Shown here: positions 15,245-26,620 of the stretch, piece after piece
Layout of the letters: the number at the start of each line of letters is the position of its first letter
Numbering within the stretch: the stretch's first letter is position 1
DNA from: Aporrectodea caliginosa
Lineage: Eukaryota; Annelida; Clitellata; Crassiclitellata; Lumbricidae
Direction of reading: 5' to 3'
Length of the DNA: 64,000 nt
NCBI GenBank assembly: GCA_020284085.1
Contig: JACEVL010000415.1
Location: 124,001-188,000 of the forward strand
Position numbers and translations under genes: made by a program
The notes under the pieces: generated by a model
Seen by the model: only the letters and a program-made list of their open reading frames with translations
What the model was told of the DNA's origin: nothing
The model's database searches: none

Positions 15245-16148
15245 CCATCCTCAAACTAATGCCAGAGGCCTAGCGCTGACGCAAAACACTGATCCAGGTG
15301 TATTTTCATTGATACTCCTACTGGTAGGCCTACTGAGGCTGATCCGAACACAATAGGCTACTATTACTATTACTAGATTACTAGTTCCAATACTAAATAC
15401 AGTATTTAAACTAATATAGTCATATATGTTCATGACTTCATACTATATACAACTTTACCAATAAGCCAACCAGTATGCTAGTACTTTGCATGCCTTAGGG
15501 TGTATACGGCCGGTACAGGCCAACACTCTATTATTATTATTGTAATAAGAGCCTGAAGGAGTTGGGAAGATAACGTCTTAGAGCTAAAAGGTCATAATTA
15601 ACCTTACCGGTACTATGATCACTTATTACATGATCGCTATCGTGCCTATCGTCATCATTTTTACTACTAACGCATCGTTGTTGTAAACAAATTTATTATG
15701 TTTCTTTTAGACCGAAGTAAAATTGCCAGACTTTCGATTGACGAATGTTTTTGGCTACGTATTTACTTGAATCGACCGTGACTGGTTCGTTGTGCATTCG
15801 ATCAGATTGGAGTATTTAGAACAACAAGGTGTGTCTCTGCGTCTTAACGAAGACGTTAACGCTCGATCCGGATCGAATGTCTACTGTCAAGAGTGCCCTA
15901 TAACCGAACTTAATGCAGACGATTAGCAACAAAATGAATAAATAAATATTATATAATAAAATGGGAAATGAAAAAGCCAACAGAATAACTCATGAGGCAA
16001 ATTAATGGACAAAAAGACACAGGCCCTATAAGCAGGGTCCGATTTGTCAAAAAAGAAGCAGGGGGGTCGGCAATCTATAGAACTATTAAAAATTTTCGGA
16101 GCCGCAGTAATATTTTTTTACCCCCCCCCTCTTATGGGCCTTCCCAGC

Positions 16149-16301
16149 CAGAGATGGGCACGATTAATTAAATTGCTTATCGATTAAAATTAGATTTAGC
16201 AAAATCTTGTAACTAATCGATCAGGAGTGGAATTAGCTGTTTAGCTAATTAATTAGCCAATCGATTAGAATTTAATCGATTAGTTAGCCTACCCATCTCT
16301 G
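16149..16301. mobile_element. hAT MITE, 153 bp, nested
   Basis: The ends CAGAGATGGGCA / CCCATCTCTG are inverted repeats and are flanked by the exact 8-bp duplication TTCCCAGC (16141-16148, 16302-16309). The interior is almost only AT-rich TTAATTAA/ATCGATTA motifs that can fold into a hairpin. It has no coding capacity and sits inside the larger hAT transposon. Confidence 0.9.
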
Positions 16302-16599
16302 TTCCCAGCCTCCTTTATGTTTTCTTCCCAACACCCATCATCAGTATAATATACAATACATGTATGTGTATATATATAAAATTATGTATATATACACACA
16401 ATACAATACAAAGTATACAGAACACCATTTGTAAATTGCTACAGTACAATGCAACTTTTGTTAACAAAGCAATTGCATGCTGTCACTGTGTGTTTTGCTT
16501 CAATCAGAAATTTCAAATGAAATTGTGAAGATTAAATTAAAATAAAAACCTGGGAAGCCACCACACCTTGGCCACTGTCAAACAGCCACAAATAACAAT

Positions 16600-17140
16600 A
16601 TGTTCATAGGCCCTACCTTAAAACACTTAATAAGCTTATTTGATTAACAATGGAGCTTTCCTGACCTTTTTCTGCAAAATTTCTCTTGACAGTTTCAAAA
16701 TCAATTTTCTGGCAATACTCAAACTGGCCAAATCCACAAGATAATCTTCTTGAGACATTGCAGACCTTACAAATTCTTAATTAGCTTGAATTTGCTGAAT
16801 GATCTCTCTGCAGAGGTTACTGTTTCCGGAATTAACAGTATAACCTAAACTCACACAAACATTTGGAAATAGCTCTGAAAGATTGACTGTGTTAATAAGT
16901 TCAACAGGTCAATGGTGTAAATTTTGGGCACATCCAAAAATTGTCTTATGTACGGAGGGTAAATGTTTAATTTCTGTTATGAAATCCTGACCATTAAGGA
17001 AAGCAAGGTATTGCTTTGCTAAAGTTAAAGTTTTTCTTCCAACAAACAGGCAGACATGGTTAGATATAAAATTATTTCCACAAGAAAGCAAACCTTTCAG
17101 GGCTCCTGATCTGTCACCATACATTTTGGACGGCTTATCT
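16600..17140 (-). pseudogene. hAT transposase C-terminal region, degenerate
   Basis: Minus-strand translation gives YGDRSGALKGLLSCGNNFIS, LSELFPNVCVSLG and, with small frame breaks, FVRSAMSQEDYLVDLASLSIARKL, ending in KKVRKAPLL. This is the hAT dimerisation region (family pattern LRSTMSQERL-GLALLSIE). It lies inside the 8-bp-flanked element at 16033-17862, which agrees with a hAT identity. Stops (for example after CAQNLHH at about 16909) make it non-functional. Confidence 0.75.
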
Positions 17141-18082
17141 ACAACTTTTACTTTTCATATCTGAAGGCTTAAATAAATAATGCATAAAATGGAAAAACTG
17201 CAAAATAAGTTCTATAATGTCAGACAGATGAACAGCAGAAGAGCTAACCTTCCTGATGATGAGGCTGGCCGCTGGTGATGTTGGAAACTGGATCCTATGA
17301 CTTATTTCAATTGGGGTGCGTGTAATGAGGCTGGGGCCTATAGGAGACTGGAGAAAGCTTTAGTTGACCTACAGATGTGAAGGGCACTGTAGGCTAGCAG
17401 GGCACTATCAATCATACGCTTGCTGGACCTTGATCGGTAACTCCTCCGGCTCAGCCAGAAACTACACTCCCAGCCCTCTGGGCCCAGGAGCAATGAACCG
17501 GCTGCACCCTCTCTTAGGCCCTGCCCAGGATCTTTCCACATCTTGGCCCTGCCTGTCATAGTAACCAAGTGACAACGCAGATGAAAGTACGGTGGCCGAG
17601 AGGAACCAAGTTGTTGTATTATCTGAAAGGATAACCCTATTCCGTAAAAAGTATATCCCAATATCAACCTACATCAGGCCGATTGGTCATAATGGAGACT
17701 ATATTTTTTATTATGGAGTCATTTGGAGTAGGACTGTGGGTAATGAAAGTGAGGGGGTCCAGCCGACCCCCCCGGGGGTCGGCCAAAGACCAGAAGCATG
17801 GGGGTCAAAATGAGCAGCAGGGGGGTCCAACCCCCCCGACCCCCCCGGCAAATCGGACACTGCCTATAAGTATACGTATAGCCTATATATAGGCTACATG
17901 CTGAAGGCAGACAGTTAAATAGAAGCAAGTCACTGCAAGTACATAATAATAATTACGACAATTTATATGGCGCCGTAACACGGCCATGCCGTTACAAGGG
18001 CGCCTTACAAGACAACTAACAACAGTCGGGATAAGCCCTGGCATAAAGAGCACACAGAGAGATATAGACGTATAATACATTG

Positions 18083-18398
18083 TGGGGCGCGGTGGTGTAG
18101 GGGTATGTTCGGTGCCTTGCAGCCGGAGGATTGCGGGTTCGAATCCACCTCAAGCCGCCGCGTTGGGACTCTGGGCAAGTCCTTCACTCGCAATTGCTCA
18201 TGCGCTTCGGCGTGAAACTCCGACTCAGTGTCCGCGCTGTACTCGGGAGCGCCTCTGAGTAGAAATCTTGAAGGGGCGCTATAACAAGTGCTCATACATA
18301 CATACATACATACATACATACATACATACATACATACATACATACATACATACATACATACATACATACATACATACATACATACATACATACATACA
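18083..18398 (+). mobile_element. tRNA-derived SINE, family B, with (CATA)n tail
   Basis: The head GGGGCGCGGTGGTGTAGGGGTATG holds box A, and GCGGGTTCGAATCC holds box B. The body contains GGGCAAGTCCTTCACTCGC and GGGAGCGCCTCTGAGTAGAAATC. The tail has become a tetranucleotide array of about 105 bases. Confidence 0.88.
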
Positions 18399-18544
18399 GA
18401 GACATAGGCTACACATAGACGAAGACACGAGGAACAGACGGAGGTTCCTGCTGTCTTTACCGAATGACCATCAGTTATAAACAAATGCCGATGTAAGCAC
18501 ATCCTAAGGGTGGTCCTGGTGCCTTCCGAACATGGCCCCACTTA

Positions 18545-19060
18545 TTAGGGACACGCTACTTCATGAGTCACCTCATACGTATTTTAGCGAGTATTTTTGT
18601 AAAGAAATTGAAAATCGTTTACAATTGCACGGTCAAACGACTTTTCTAAGTTATCGAACTATCGGAGCTCGCACTAGCATCACTAGCGTACACTGCAACT
18701 CAAAATAAGACTCACAGTCTCTAAGTTTTGATATCTTAATTACTGTAACAACATAAAAATCGCTGAAACACATAATTATTAAACATCGCATCTATCTAAA
18801 ACTATCGACAAAATTCACACAGAACCTTGTCACAGACTTGAATGTCAATTAGGCCTTACTCAGCTAATAGGCAATGTGTACATAAACCCTCTGTCACTAC
18901 CAGGCACGGCCTGCCCTCAGCGTTCTCATCACTGCGCATGCGCCGTATCTTTCATACACATAGGCCTATACTGACCGGTCACCCCCATGGACCACACGCA
19001 AACTCACGTCTAAAAACTCTTCGAAAGGAGCAGGGACGAATATGAAAACCAAAACGAAAT
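18545..19060. repeat. dispersed repeat shared with APMAP intron 4
   Basis: GACTTTTCTAA, CAACTCAAAA.AAGA, AGTCTCTAAGTTTTGAT and later blocks recur in the same order at 33700-34050. Element type unknown. Confidence 0.5.
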
Positions 19061-19385
19061 AGACACCCAAAGTGCAAATGTTGTGCACGGAGAGTATAGA
19101 CCCTATATAAAAATCCTTAGACGAAAGTATTCCTATTAGACCTACACAAATCTTAATCAGATTAACTCATACTGGTGTCAACATGCAACATATTAAGCAC
19201 CATGTATATATATGATGGAAAGCGAACGGAAAGGCTGGTCCAAAGGGTTGCAAGGAACGCCTTCGTCTTCGCTGACCTCCATTCTGTGCAGGGCTAACCT
19301 CACCGATTGAACAGAACCAGTTTTTCTGGTTCTGACATGATGCCGACGCTATAGACAGACAAGCTTATCAGATGGAGATAGTCTT

Positions 19386-20352
19386 GAGTTCAACCATACA
19401 CGAATAGAGGCCAGCCATCTGTAACTGGAGTTAGCCATACATGTAGAGGTCAGCCATGTGTAACTGGAGTTCAACAATACATGAATAGAGGTCAGCCATG
19501 TGTAACTGGAGTTCAACCATACATGAATAGAGGTCAGCCATGTGTAACTGGAGTTAGCCATACATGAGGAGAGGTCAACCATGTGTAACTGGAGTTAGCC
19601 ATACATGAGGAGAGGTCAGCCATGTGTAACTGGAGTTCAACCATACATGAATAGAGGTCAGACATGTGTAACTGGAGTTAACCATACATGAATAGAGGTC
19701 AGACATGTGTAACTGGAGTTAACCATACATGAATAGAGGTCTGCCATGTGTAACTGAAGTTAGCCATACATGAATAGAGGTCAGCCATGTGTAACTGGAG
19801 TTAGCCATACATGAGGAGAGGTCAGCCATGTGTAACTGGAGTTAGCCATACATGAGGAGAGGTCAGCCATGTGTAACTGGAGTTCAACCATACATGAATA
19901 GAGGTCAGACCTGTGTAACTGGAGTTCAACCATACACGAATAGAGGTCAGCCATGCATAACTGGAGTTAGCCATATATGAATAGAGGTCAGCCATGTGTA
20001 ACTGGAATTAGCCATACATGAATAGAGGTCAGCCATGTGTAACTGGAATTAGCCATACATGAATAGCGGTCAGCCATGTGTAACTGGAGTTAGCCATACA
20101 TGAACAGAGGTCTTGCCATGTGTAACTGGAGTTAGCCATACATGAATAGGGGTCAGCCATGTGTAACTGGAGTTCAACCATACATGAATAGAGGCCAGCC
20201 ATGTGTAACTGGAGTTAGCCATACATGAATAGGGGTCAGCCATGTGTAACTGGAGTTAGCCATACATGAATAGGGGTCAGCCATGTGTAACTGGAGTTCA
20301 ACCATACACGAATAGAGGTCAGCCATGTGTAACTGGAGCTCAACCATACATG
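19386..20352. repeat. 41/42-bp minisatellite, about 23 copies
   Basis: Unit: GGTCAGCCATGTGTAACTGG, AGTTAGCCATACATGAATAGA. Units with AGTTCAACC are 42 bases, those with AGTTAGCC 41, so no long frame survives. Both types and the ATGAGGAGA variant are interspersed, pointing to repeated block duplication. Confidence 0.95.
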
Positions 20353-20964
20353 ACTGTGTACTTCAGACATACATGCATGACTGGATTTCTTCTACGTACC
20401 GAGTCTTCTGCATCTGGCGTTGAACTCTGACGCGACGGAGTTTTGTCTCTCTTGATCTTTGGCCGACACTCCGCCACGTGACACCTAGGTCGACTCCTAC
20501 TGACACTAGAAGCCATCGAACGGTCGACCAATTAATTAATTAGCTATTAATTACTGACGCAGATCGCAGTTAATCCCTTTTCTTGCCTTGACGCGTTAGG
20601 CTTACGTCTAAAATGACGTCATGTATCTGCATTGGAATTCCATGACTATTTATATCGATCGGTCCGTATCTTGTTTCTAGTCTACTTATAAGCCGGTTAG
20701 TCCATCTACTAGGCCTACTCAGCTGTAAAGGCCTTCTATGAAATATGCAGAAGTCTAAAAATTTAATGTTCAACTAGTTTTTAAAGCACCGTTAGAAAGA
20801 TTCAAGCACGCACATGCGGATCAGTCCAGGTTCGGATTTTGGACGAAATATATTTCACAGAGACCTGCCCATATTTCCAGTTCGTCGTGTGCTACGATTG
20901 TTGTGCTTCTGTCTAAAAATGTTTCTTTTCCACTGAACTCCTAATAAAAACGTTCTTTATAAAT

Positions 20965-21345
20965 CTCCGCTCATCCGCTTGCTCGCTCTCTCTCTCGCTC
21001 GCTCTCTCTCTCTCTCTCGCTCTCTCTCGTCTGCCGCTCTCTCGTTCGCGTCTGCGCCACTGCCGCGCATTCGCCGATCGGTCCACTAGCCAGCTGCGGG
21101 GGTGTCAGGTTTACAGCCGCACAAAATAAATACTCGGAACAGCTGGTCTTCGAAGGAAAACGAGACAACCTTGGCCTCAAAACTCTACGGAGCCTAGGAG
21201 ACGAAGACAGCGAGGACTCGCGGTACAGCGGGCACCAGATTCTTCAGAGTTCGAGGTTTGTGGTTGGCCTGCGCTCGCCGCGTCGGATTGGGTTAGCCGA
21301 CAGCAGGCACAGAACTATTAAATCAGAGGCCCTTAAGCTTTACGT
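20965..21345. other. CpG-rich segment after a CT tract
   Basis: A (CTCTCTCG)n stretch (20975-21035) leads into about 300 bases with many CG dinucleotides (TCGTTCGCGTCTGCGCC, CTGCCGCGCATTCGCCGATCGG). In an otherwise AT-rich, CpG-poor window it could be a promoter region, but no gene start can be shown. Confidence 0.3.
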
Positions 21346-21771
21346 GTGGAAACGGTTTTGTTTCTTCCCAGCTGTTTCTCGTTTGCGAGCAGGCGATATT
21401 TCGAACTGACTCCTGCTGCACCGAAGCCGCTCTCTTCAACATCGACCGAAGTCGAGTTTTCGTGTTTCGGTCCGTGCCAGATAAACTGTCGGCTACAAGT
21501 AACTGGGCGAGCTGTCTCTGGAACGAGAAAAGTAATGGGCCACGCGTGGAGATGCATGATGGGCGTCAAGAAGACGAAACACGGAGAGATAATAATAAGA
21601 CACAGGCAGTCAGAATATACATGTTGGCCCATCACGAGAGAGCGCTATAAAGCCCTTGAATTTTTAATGGAAGGTGAGAAGGCAAGTCTAAGAAGAGGTT
21701 ACTACAAGCCAGCAATAGAGCTCCTTGAGTCTAGCGATAAAAAGTCTGACATCACGACATTGTTCAGATAA
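21346..21771 (+). CDS. 141-codon ORF after the CpG-rich segment, unknown
   Basis: It is the longest non-repetitive, non-transposon ORF in the left half (METVLFLPSCFSF ... KSDITTLFR). Amino acid use is unremarkable, the first third is Ser/Pro-rich and the last third is charged. I recognise no domain and no splice context supports it. It may be chance or part of a lineage-specific transcript. Confidence 0.2.
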   Translation: METVLFLPSCFSFASRRYFELTPAAPKPLSSTSTEVEFSCFGPCQINCRLQVTGRAVSGTRKVMGHAWRCMMGVKKTKHGEIIIRHRQSEYTCWPITRERYKALEFLMEGEKASLRRGYYKPAIELLESSDKKSDITTLFR

Positions 21772-21950
21772 AAAAGGCAAAAAATCACCTTGTCACCTTG
21801 TGCCGTCGATTCGCTGAATCCTAGCGACCGTCATAGTCAGCCTTCTCCATGTGTTCCAATCTCTCGTCGCCTCTCTCAGCTCCGGAATGTTCATCATCAT
21901 CGTCTCATTCTTTTTAACGCTGATTCAAATTCTCACGAAGTGACGTAAAT

Positions 21951-22164
21951 GAACTGTAGGCCTATTTGATATTGCCCTCCTTCCAAAGTTCAAACGTGCA
22001 CACTACCATTTGACAGAGCATCGATGGCGCTGATAAATTGTGAATGAAGGACATGCTCAACCCTTAAGGTCCCTATGTACAAAGTAACTGCCTTGGGCGA
22101 GGCTCCCTCCCGTACTCTCCCCGTAACAGGCCGTGCGTTCTATCCAATCGGTCACCGTGCCACG
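21951..22164 (-). mobile_element. tRNA-derived SINE, family A, diverged copy
   Basis: On the minus strand: GGTGACCGATTGGATAGAA head, GGGAGAGTACGGGAGGGAG in place of the B-box region, then the family body. It is more diverged than the other copies. Confidence 0.7.
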
Positions 22165-22246
22165 CGGTGTTGGCTACGATCATATCAACACGATAAACAT
22201 AGACATCATCCAGGGACCTATAGCCTAGTTAGAGTATGGCAATATA

Positions 22247-22384
22247 CAGAGGCGAAAATCTATACATAACTTTGGGGGGGGGACAGATTCTACGAGGGCC
22301 TGATTTTTTTTTGGGGGGGGACAGAACGGCTTAAGTCAAAACTTTGGGGGACAGTCCCCTCTGTCCCCATGATTTACGCCACTA
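22247..22384. mobile_element. probable hAT MITE, 138 bp, G-rich
   Basis: The ends CAGAGGCGAAAATC and GATTTACGCCACTA are inverted with mismatches. Flanks GCAATATA / GCAGTATA match in 7 of 8 positions. The interior is made of CTTTGGGGG and GGGGACAG runs. Confidence 0.6.
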
Positions 22385-23212
22385 GCAGTATATAATGGTT
22401 AACGTGGTCGAATGTGTCTGAAAACAGCTCTCGTAAACCCAAGCTACGAGAAGGAAGCGGAAGCCTGCTGTCCTTTTGGCTGTGCTAATAATGCATTCTC
22501 GCTGAGAGGTAGCCCTATAATTATATATATAGGCTATATATGTATTTACATTACTCAACATTCACGGGTGGAATGTATTTAAGGAAGTGATCATTATCCT
22601 GATATACGGTCAGTCTAACCTGGATCCTGCGAAAGAGTGAGTAACTCGGCAGACTGCACAGCGACACTTCTTCACACATCGCGACGATTGAACTGCATGA
22701 ACTCTGTGCACTAGCTGATGATCGCAATAACGTCGGCGAATTTAAAGAGCGATTGTATCAGAGAGCAAAAGCACGCTGCGTTCCTGTCACAACCCACGGC
22801 TCGACTGTCCTTTAGACGCGACCGAGATGCGACCAAGGTTCAGGAAACTCGTGATCGCCAGTGCACAGATGTCAAAGCGCCATAAAGATCCCTATTGCAA
22901 GGCGACACGAAGCCTTCGATCAGCTTACTCATTTTCCCTTCCCACGCGCATTTAGACATCAAGGGCAAAGAGGTCTGCTCCGAATCGTGGGACTATTTTC
23001 ACCATCATCAGAAATATCGGTTTATTCGAATGAGCAAAAAATAGACCAAAGAAGTATAAGCCGTGACAAATTTATAGGGCCTTACAATCAATTTTGACCG
23101 AAACAAACTAATATCCACATGTGTACCTATATGTATGCACATATATATATATATATATATGCATATATTATAGCCTATGCTCACGAAATTACTAATATAT
23201 ATATATATATAT

Positions 23213-23478
23213 ACAATACAATACAACTTGCATTTATAACGCGCCTTAATAAAACAAAGTCTTACTCAAAGGACGCGTTACAATGTCTAACCTGGATCCT
23301 TCGAAAGAGGGAGAATGAAGGACATGCTCAAGCCTTAAGCACTTACTAATCATAGAACTTAGAGAAGAGATAAGTTTTAAGTTTAGATTTAAAAATATTA
23401 ATTGAGAATGATCTTCGGATTAGTTCTGGTAGAGAATTCCATTCAACTGGACCAGCTACTGGACCAGCTATATACATA
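23213..23478 (-). mobile_element. SINE-like repeat, family C
   Basis: The plus-strand left end has (CAATA)n and CATTTATAACGCGCC, the reverse of a SINE tail. The interior includes AAGGACATGCTCAAGCC and, at 23430-23470, AGAATTCCATTCAACTGGACCAGC. The last segment resembles one in the repeat at 41308-41530. The head was not identified. Confidence 0.5.
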
Positions 23479-23539
23479 TATTATAGTAATTTCATGAGCA
23501 TGTATATATATGGCGAACGATATATATATCATACATCGT

Positions 23540-24590
23540 TCCCAGTGTTGGGACAACAATGGCTAAATCCTGATCCTTTGCCTGTATAGTCCTCTTTCTC
23601 TCATCTTAAGACCTTCCTTTTCACTCAGGATACCTCGCACTAGGATCACTTCTGAAAGGCTTATGTTCAGACTTGTATACGAGACATAAAACTCGAGACC
23701 GAGACCGAGACAGTGGGGTTCGAGACCGAGACCGAGACAGTGGGGTCCGAGACCGAGACCGAGACACCAGGTCCGAGACAGTTCAAAACGAGTGAAATGC
23801 ACATTGGACCCAAGTTCCGAAACAATTTTTCTCAACTTTTGAAGTCTAATACAAGGGTCAAGTCACTGAAATCAGCCAATCACCTGAATTGTATAAACTA
23901 TAAAGAAATTAAATATTTCAGCCATTCAGAGATCTTCTAAATGATTCTAAAATTTAAACCAACAAAATTCCATTTAGCGACATATGTCACATCACTCACC
24001 TTGAGAAACTAGATGTTGTTAAAAAAAGTTTCGCTTATAATGTTGGCTTTACACAAACGACGAACGACACGCCATTTAAATTTTGGTTTTCATTGATTTC
24101 AAACTGCGTGAATGCATATATCACGATTTCAGGTTCTTTATGAGACATTTTAAGATATTTGGAAATTTTGGAGGGAAAGTGCAAACTTAAGACTGCTTTT
24201 TTCAAAAGATTTACTCTTAAATCTTAATACCAGAAACACCGCTTTTTTAAACTTCCTGTCTTTTTGGCACTTTTACAGCGCAATACTGTACGAAGTTCCG
24301 AACAAAGTACAGTTTGTACGAGAACTTTAGAGACCGCTTCTACAAGAGAACAAGACTTTAGCTTCGAGACAGACAGTTTCCAAAAAGACAAGACTTTCGA
24401 TTCGAGACAGTTTCCAAAAAGTCGAGTAATGATCTCGAGACCGAGACCGAGACAGTGAGGTCCGAGACCGAGACATCGAAAAACCTGTCTCGAGACGTCT
24501 CGAGACCGAGACAGTGTCTCGAGACAATACAACTCTGCTTATGTTGTGAGAAGCGCTTTATAAATGATCAAATACAATGCAATAGCCTAT
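23540..24590 (+). repeat. 3' end of a LINE, split by a hAT element
   Basis: The halves 23540-23667 and 24538-24590 join into one sequence containing LKTFLFTQD (a CR1/L2 ORF2 end) and the tail GAGAAGCGCTTTATAAATG followed by an (AATAC)n-like run. A fragment with the same tail lies at 48970-49028. The split is caused by the transposon at 23668-24537. Confidence 0.65.
23668..24537. mobile_element. non-autonomous hAT element, 870 bp, GAGACCGAGACC-rich
   Basis: The ends CAGACTTGTA / TACAACTCTG are inverted and flanked by the exact 8-bp duplication CTTATGTT (23660-23667, 24538-24545). Both subterminal regions hold arrays of CGAGACCGAGACCGAGACAGT, possible transposase-binding repeats. The insertion splits a LINE 3' end. 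The middle, 23.8-24.3 kb, is AT-rich without ORFs I can assign. Confidence 0.85.
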
Positions 24591-24606
24591 ATATGTATGT
24601 ATACAC

Positions 24607-24867
24607 CAAGGCCGTAGCCAGGATTTTGTTTCGGGGGGGTGTTTACTACTTCTTGAACAAGCTGACAAGCAACCAAGTCAACCGTCTATAAGGGTTTGGA
24701 GGAGCGTTGTGGGCTCTCTAAGCACTGTAGAGCTGCATCATCTAAGTTCGCATGAGTGCTCTTAGTTCTGACACCGTATATGTTGGTAAATGCAATATTT
24801 ATGTTATACATTATTTAATTTCGGGGGGTGTTTAAACACCCAAAACTCCCCCCTAAATACGGCCTTG
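24607..24867. mobile_element. hAT MITE, 261 bp
   Basis: The inverted ends CAAGGCCGTA / TACGGCCTTG are flanked by exact 8-bp duplications GTATACAC (24599-24606, 24868-24875). GGGGGGTGTTTA appears near both ends. Confidence 0.88.
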
Positions 24868-24875
24868 GTATACAC

Positions 24876-25884
24876 CGTTTGTGTGCAATGTTGCTCTACA
24901 GAAATTTCAAATATATACAAGTGGTTTGTGGACATACAGGTTTACGCATCAATGCGATGCGTATGCATGTAAAATGTATGAATGAATAACTTATTGATTT
25001 TCCATGTTTTCACTGCATCACCAGCTGCCAGCTGCAACCGAGGGATACACTCACGTTGATGCACTGAAAGTTCAGAAAGGTCGCAAGATGGCTCCCACTG
25101 AGATGCATATTGGCCGATATACATGCTCGTATATATCGATACAAACACAAGCGTCCATACATAATAAAAGCCGATGTTACACTGCATAAATAGTAGATTC
25201 ATACAAATGCAAAAACCAGAACATGGCCCAAGCAAAGATTATACGACGCAGTGTATACATATAATTTTTAGTCTGCGAATAAGCCATGCATGCACTTTCA
25301 AAGAAAAGGCGTTAAGGCATAAACATGTAAATAGCTGACTTTTATTACCATCACTCTGTGCATTCCTGTGTCTAATTCCTGCAGCAAGTGCATATAGGGC
25401 AACGCTCGCTACTTGAGCAAGTTGACAGAGCGATCTATGCTCATTGATGTTATGCTGATTTGCACGTATTCGCTACCATTACTTAGAATTCACTGAGCAC
25501 TTCCTATTGAAGTCATATTACTCCATGCATTCTGAAAAATCTAAACAGTCAACACTAAGTAATGTAGCCTAGCTGTGCAGAATGTAAACAAATCCGGCCT
25601 TAATTAGCAGATGCTCTGCCTACTGTCTCTGGCAAACCGCCAGATCCCCATTTGGTATTTCAACGCAACAATGCTCGTGAATACGCTGGTGCCTGCGCTG
25701 AGCTTTTGTGGCGCTTTACAAATTTGTAGTAGACGATTACTATTAGACTAGCTACTTATTTGAAACCCTGGCTGCATATCCGTGGGCATTAGATGGTACC
25801 CATATTGGCTCTATATTCAGTGTTAAATTGTAATTAAACAAAATTGGTATGTATTAGGACATAATGCAATGTAACTGTGCTGTA
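24876..25884. other. no gene seen
   Basis: AT-rich unique sequence with no assigned motif. Confidence 0.55.
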
Positions 25885-26060
25885 CTCTCCAGTGATGTGG
25901 TCTGGAGACTGCTTCCTTGTTCTCGAGACCACAAAATGTGGTCTTGGTCTTGAAAGTAATGGTCTTGGTTTTGAAAGGTGCGGTCTTGGTCTTGGACCAT
26001 GCAGTCTTGGTCTTGGACTACGCGGTTTTGGTCTTGGAATTTTGGTCTTGTGCACAACAC
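25885..26060. repeat. GGTCTTGGTCTTGGA repeat array
   Basis: Five to six imperfect units of about 30 bases with core GGTCTTGGTCTTG. It starts GGTCTGGAGACTG and ends near CACAACACTGG, which resembles a hAT end (CAGTGTTGTG). It parallels the GAGACCGAGACC arrays of the element at 23668. Confidence 0.65.
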
Positions 26061-26620
26061 TGGTACTGTCACCCTAGAGGACAGAGGTTCAAATCCCCAT
26101 CAGGGCAGAAAGGTTATTTCGAGTCTGCTCTATTGTGCGCCCTCTACCGATATAAGATCTAACTTAGCACACTGACCAATACACTATCAGTGGGAAGCTC
26201 AGACAGCAAGGCAGAGGACTGACAACCAACCTACCCTCACATGCCACTCACTATTACAACCAGCCCTGGCACTGAGCAAAATGAAACACTTCGAGTGCAC
26301 TTGTTGAAACTTTCGTTATTTGTTACCACATGTATTAATATTTCAGTAAACATTTATCATAGTCCATATTACTACCAATGCTTAGGCAACAGCAGGTGCC
26401 ATTACAGGATTTATAAGTCTTACCAACTATTAACCAACATGGTTAAGAAAACACTCAAAATTCAAAGTGTTTCAACCCGCCTGTGTTTCCCTTTTGATAT
26501 AAATTCACGTTGAAAACACATAAAATCACATACAAGATTTTACTACAGATTCATAAAAACCTTTCATTTTAAAAAGCACAAAACCTCATCTGAAATGGAT
26601 CTGCCTTACGCTGTCTAGAT

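Larger units (their letters stand above)
16033..17862 (-). mobile_element. hAT transposon, 1.83 kb, with broken transposase
   Basis: The terminal inverted repeats start CAGGGTCCGATTTG at the left and CAGTGTCCGATTTG (reverse complement) at the right. They are flanked by the exact 8-bp duplication CCTATAAG at 16025-16032 and 17863-17870. hAT elements make 8-bp duplications and often start with CAG. The interior carries transposase remnants on the minus strand and a second, nested hAT MITE at 16149-16301. G-rich and C-rich runs sit just inside both ends. Confidence 0.85.

Noticed and set aside
18005..18541. 178-codon minus-strand frame with repeated MYVC
   Set aside because: It crosses the (CATA)n SINE tail and the SINE body read backwards.
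19349..19582. Repetitive WLTSIHVWLNSSYT frame
   Set aside because: It is an accident of 42-base minisatellite units; 41-base units break it, so it is not a repeat protein.
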